Below, one piece after another: positions 5,789-5,959 of a stretch of 5,959 bases of DNA. Under the pieces are notes generated by a model. The model was not told the origin of the DNA, did not search any database, and worked only from the letters and a program-made list of their open reading frames with translations. Numbering within the stretch: position 1 is the stretch's first letter; every line of letters begins with the position of its first letter. The position numbers were made by a program, and so were the translations under genes. Source of the DNA: UBA4658 sp002405485 (GTDB lineage Bacteria; Planctomycetota; Phycisphaerae; Phycisphaerales; UBA1924); assembly GCA_036823255.1 (NCBI GenBank), contig DAISGC010000136.1:1-5959 (forward strand), given 5' to 3'.

Positions 5789-5814
5789 ACGCCCCCGGCG
5801 CTCGCCGGGGGCGT
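5789..5814 (-). terminator. Perfect 11-bp GC hairpin, probable terminator of the right-edge minus-strand gene
   Basis: An uninterrupted 11-bp stem (5789-5799 with 5804-5814) closes a 4-base loop. Read on the minus strand it is followed by TTGCTTTG, a T-rich tail, and it begins 48 bases after the stop of the gene ending at 5863. On the plus strand the tail is CGTCAT, not T-rich, but the hairpin also sits 39 bases past the metalloprotease stop. It may therefore serve both converging genes. Confidence 0.7.
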
Positions 5815-5862
5815 CGTCATGGCCGTGCACGAAAGCCCGTTGCCTCGAGCCCGGCGCCCGCC

Positions 5863-5959
5863 TCACGCCGCGAGCTTCATGCCCGCCGCACCGGCCCCTT
5901 CAGGGGTGCCGACGCTCACGAACGGCTGCCCGCCGCTGCCGGCGCCGAGCATGATGGTG
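5863..5959 (-). CDS. C-terminal end of an unidentified protein (runs off the right edge)
   Basis: On the minus strand a frame open from the window edge encodes TIMLGAGSGGQPFVSVGTPE followed by GAGAAGMKLAA, and stops at TGA (5865-5863). The text reads like a real protein end, and a strong hairpin with a T-rich minus-strand tail lies 48 bases beyond the stop. Only 31 residues are visible, so the family cannot be named. The gene converges on the metalloprotease gene. The main alternative is a chance open frame of about 32 codons in GC-rich DNA. Confidence 0.55.
   Translation of the reverse strand, partial: TIMLGAGSGGQPFVSVGTPEGAGAAGMKLAA

Noticed and set aside
5096..5866. Minus-strand open frame of 256 codons overlapping the dockerin end and the hairpin
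   Set aside because: Antisense to the repeats and dockerin motifs. It reads through the hairpin at 5789 and overlaps the stop of the better-supported minus-strand gene end at 5863.

Overview
The window looks like chromosomal DNA from a GC-rich planctomycete, most likely of the Phycisphaerae. The main reason is that two exported proteins, and a decayed fragment, end in the dockerin-like tag D-x-N-x-x-G...DIFD-(F/M)-L-N-x-W-F-A-G-C. That tag, the Cys-rich 'GACC' module, and the 'ND-x-C ... CGS-x-x-D-T-V-L' secreted repeats are features I recall as typical of this group. The assignment comes from protein character only; there is no rRNA or other marker here.

Layout. Positions 1-401 (minus strand) hold the first 133 codons of atpD, the catalytic beta subunit of F-type ATP synthase, running off the left edge. 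Positions 402-802 form a divergent intergenic region. It contains a candidate atpD promoter and, at 596-685, a translatable but start-less remnant of a C-terminal dockerin-like tag. Positions 803-1915 (plus) encode a 370-aa secreted Cys-rich protein with one copy of the ~129-aa repeat, a GACC module and a C-terminal GC-type tag. Positions 1916-2137 contain a strong hairpin, a second hairpin with a T5 tail, and a small palindrome. Positions 2138-5749 (plus) encode a 1203-aa secreted multidomain protein: signal peptide, propeptide-like segment, matrixin-type zinc metalloprotease domain, PPC-like beta domain, five ~129-aa Cys-rich repeats, and a tandem pair of dockerin-like motifs. A perfect 11-bp hairpin follows at 5789-5814. 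The last 97 bases carry the C-terminal end of an unidentified minus-strand gene, for which that hairpin is the probable terminator.

How the parts relate. The two complete plus-strand genes share a repeat family and a C-terminal tag, so they probably belong to the same extracellular or cell-surface system. The terminator-like hairpins between them suggest separate transcription units. atpD and the right-edge gene are unrelated neighbours. The point most worth following up is a G-only tract (runs of 4, 3, 5 and 9 G separated by single bases) inside the metalloprotease gene, at the junction between the protease/PPC half and the repeat/anchor half. It could form a G-quadruplex. A one-base slip in the G9 run would separate the protease from its repeats and tag.
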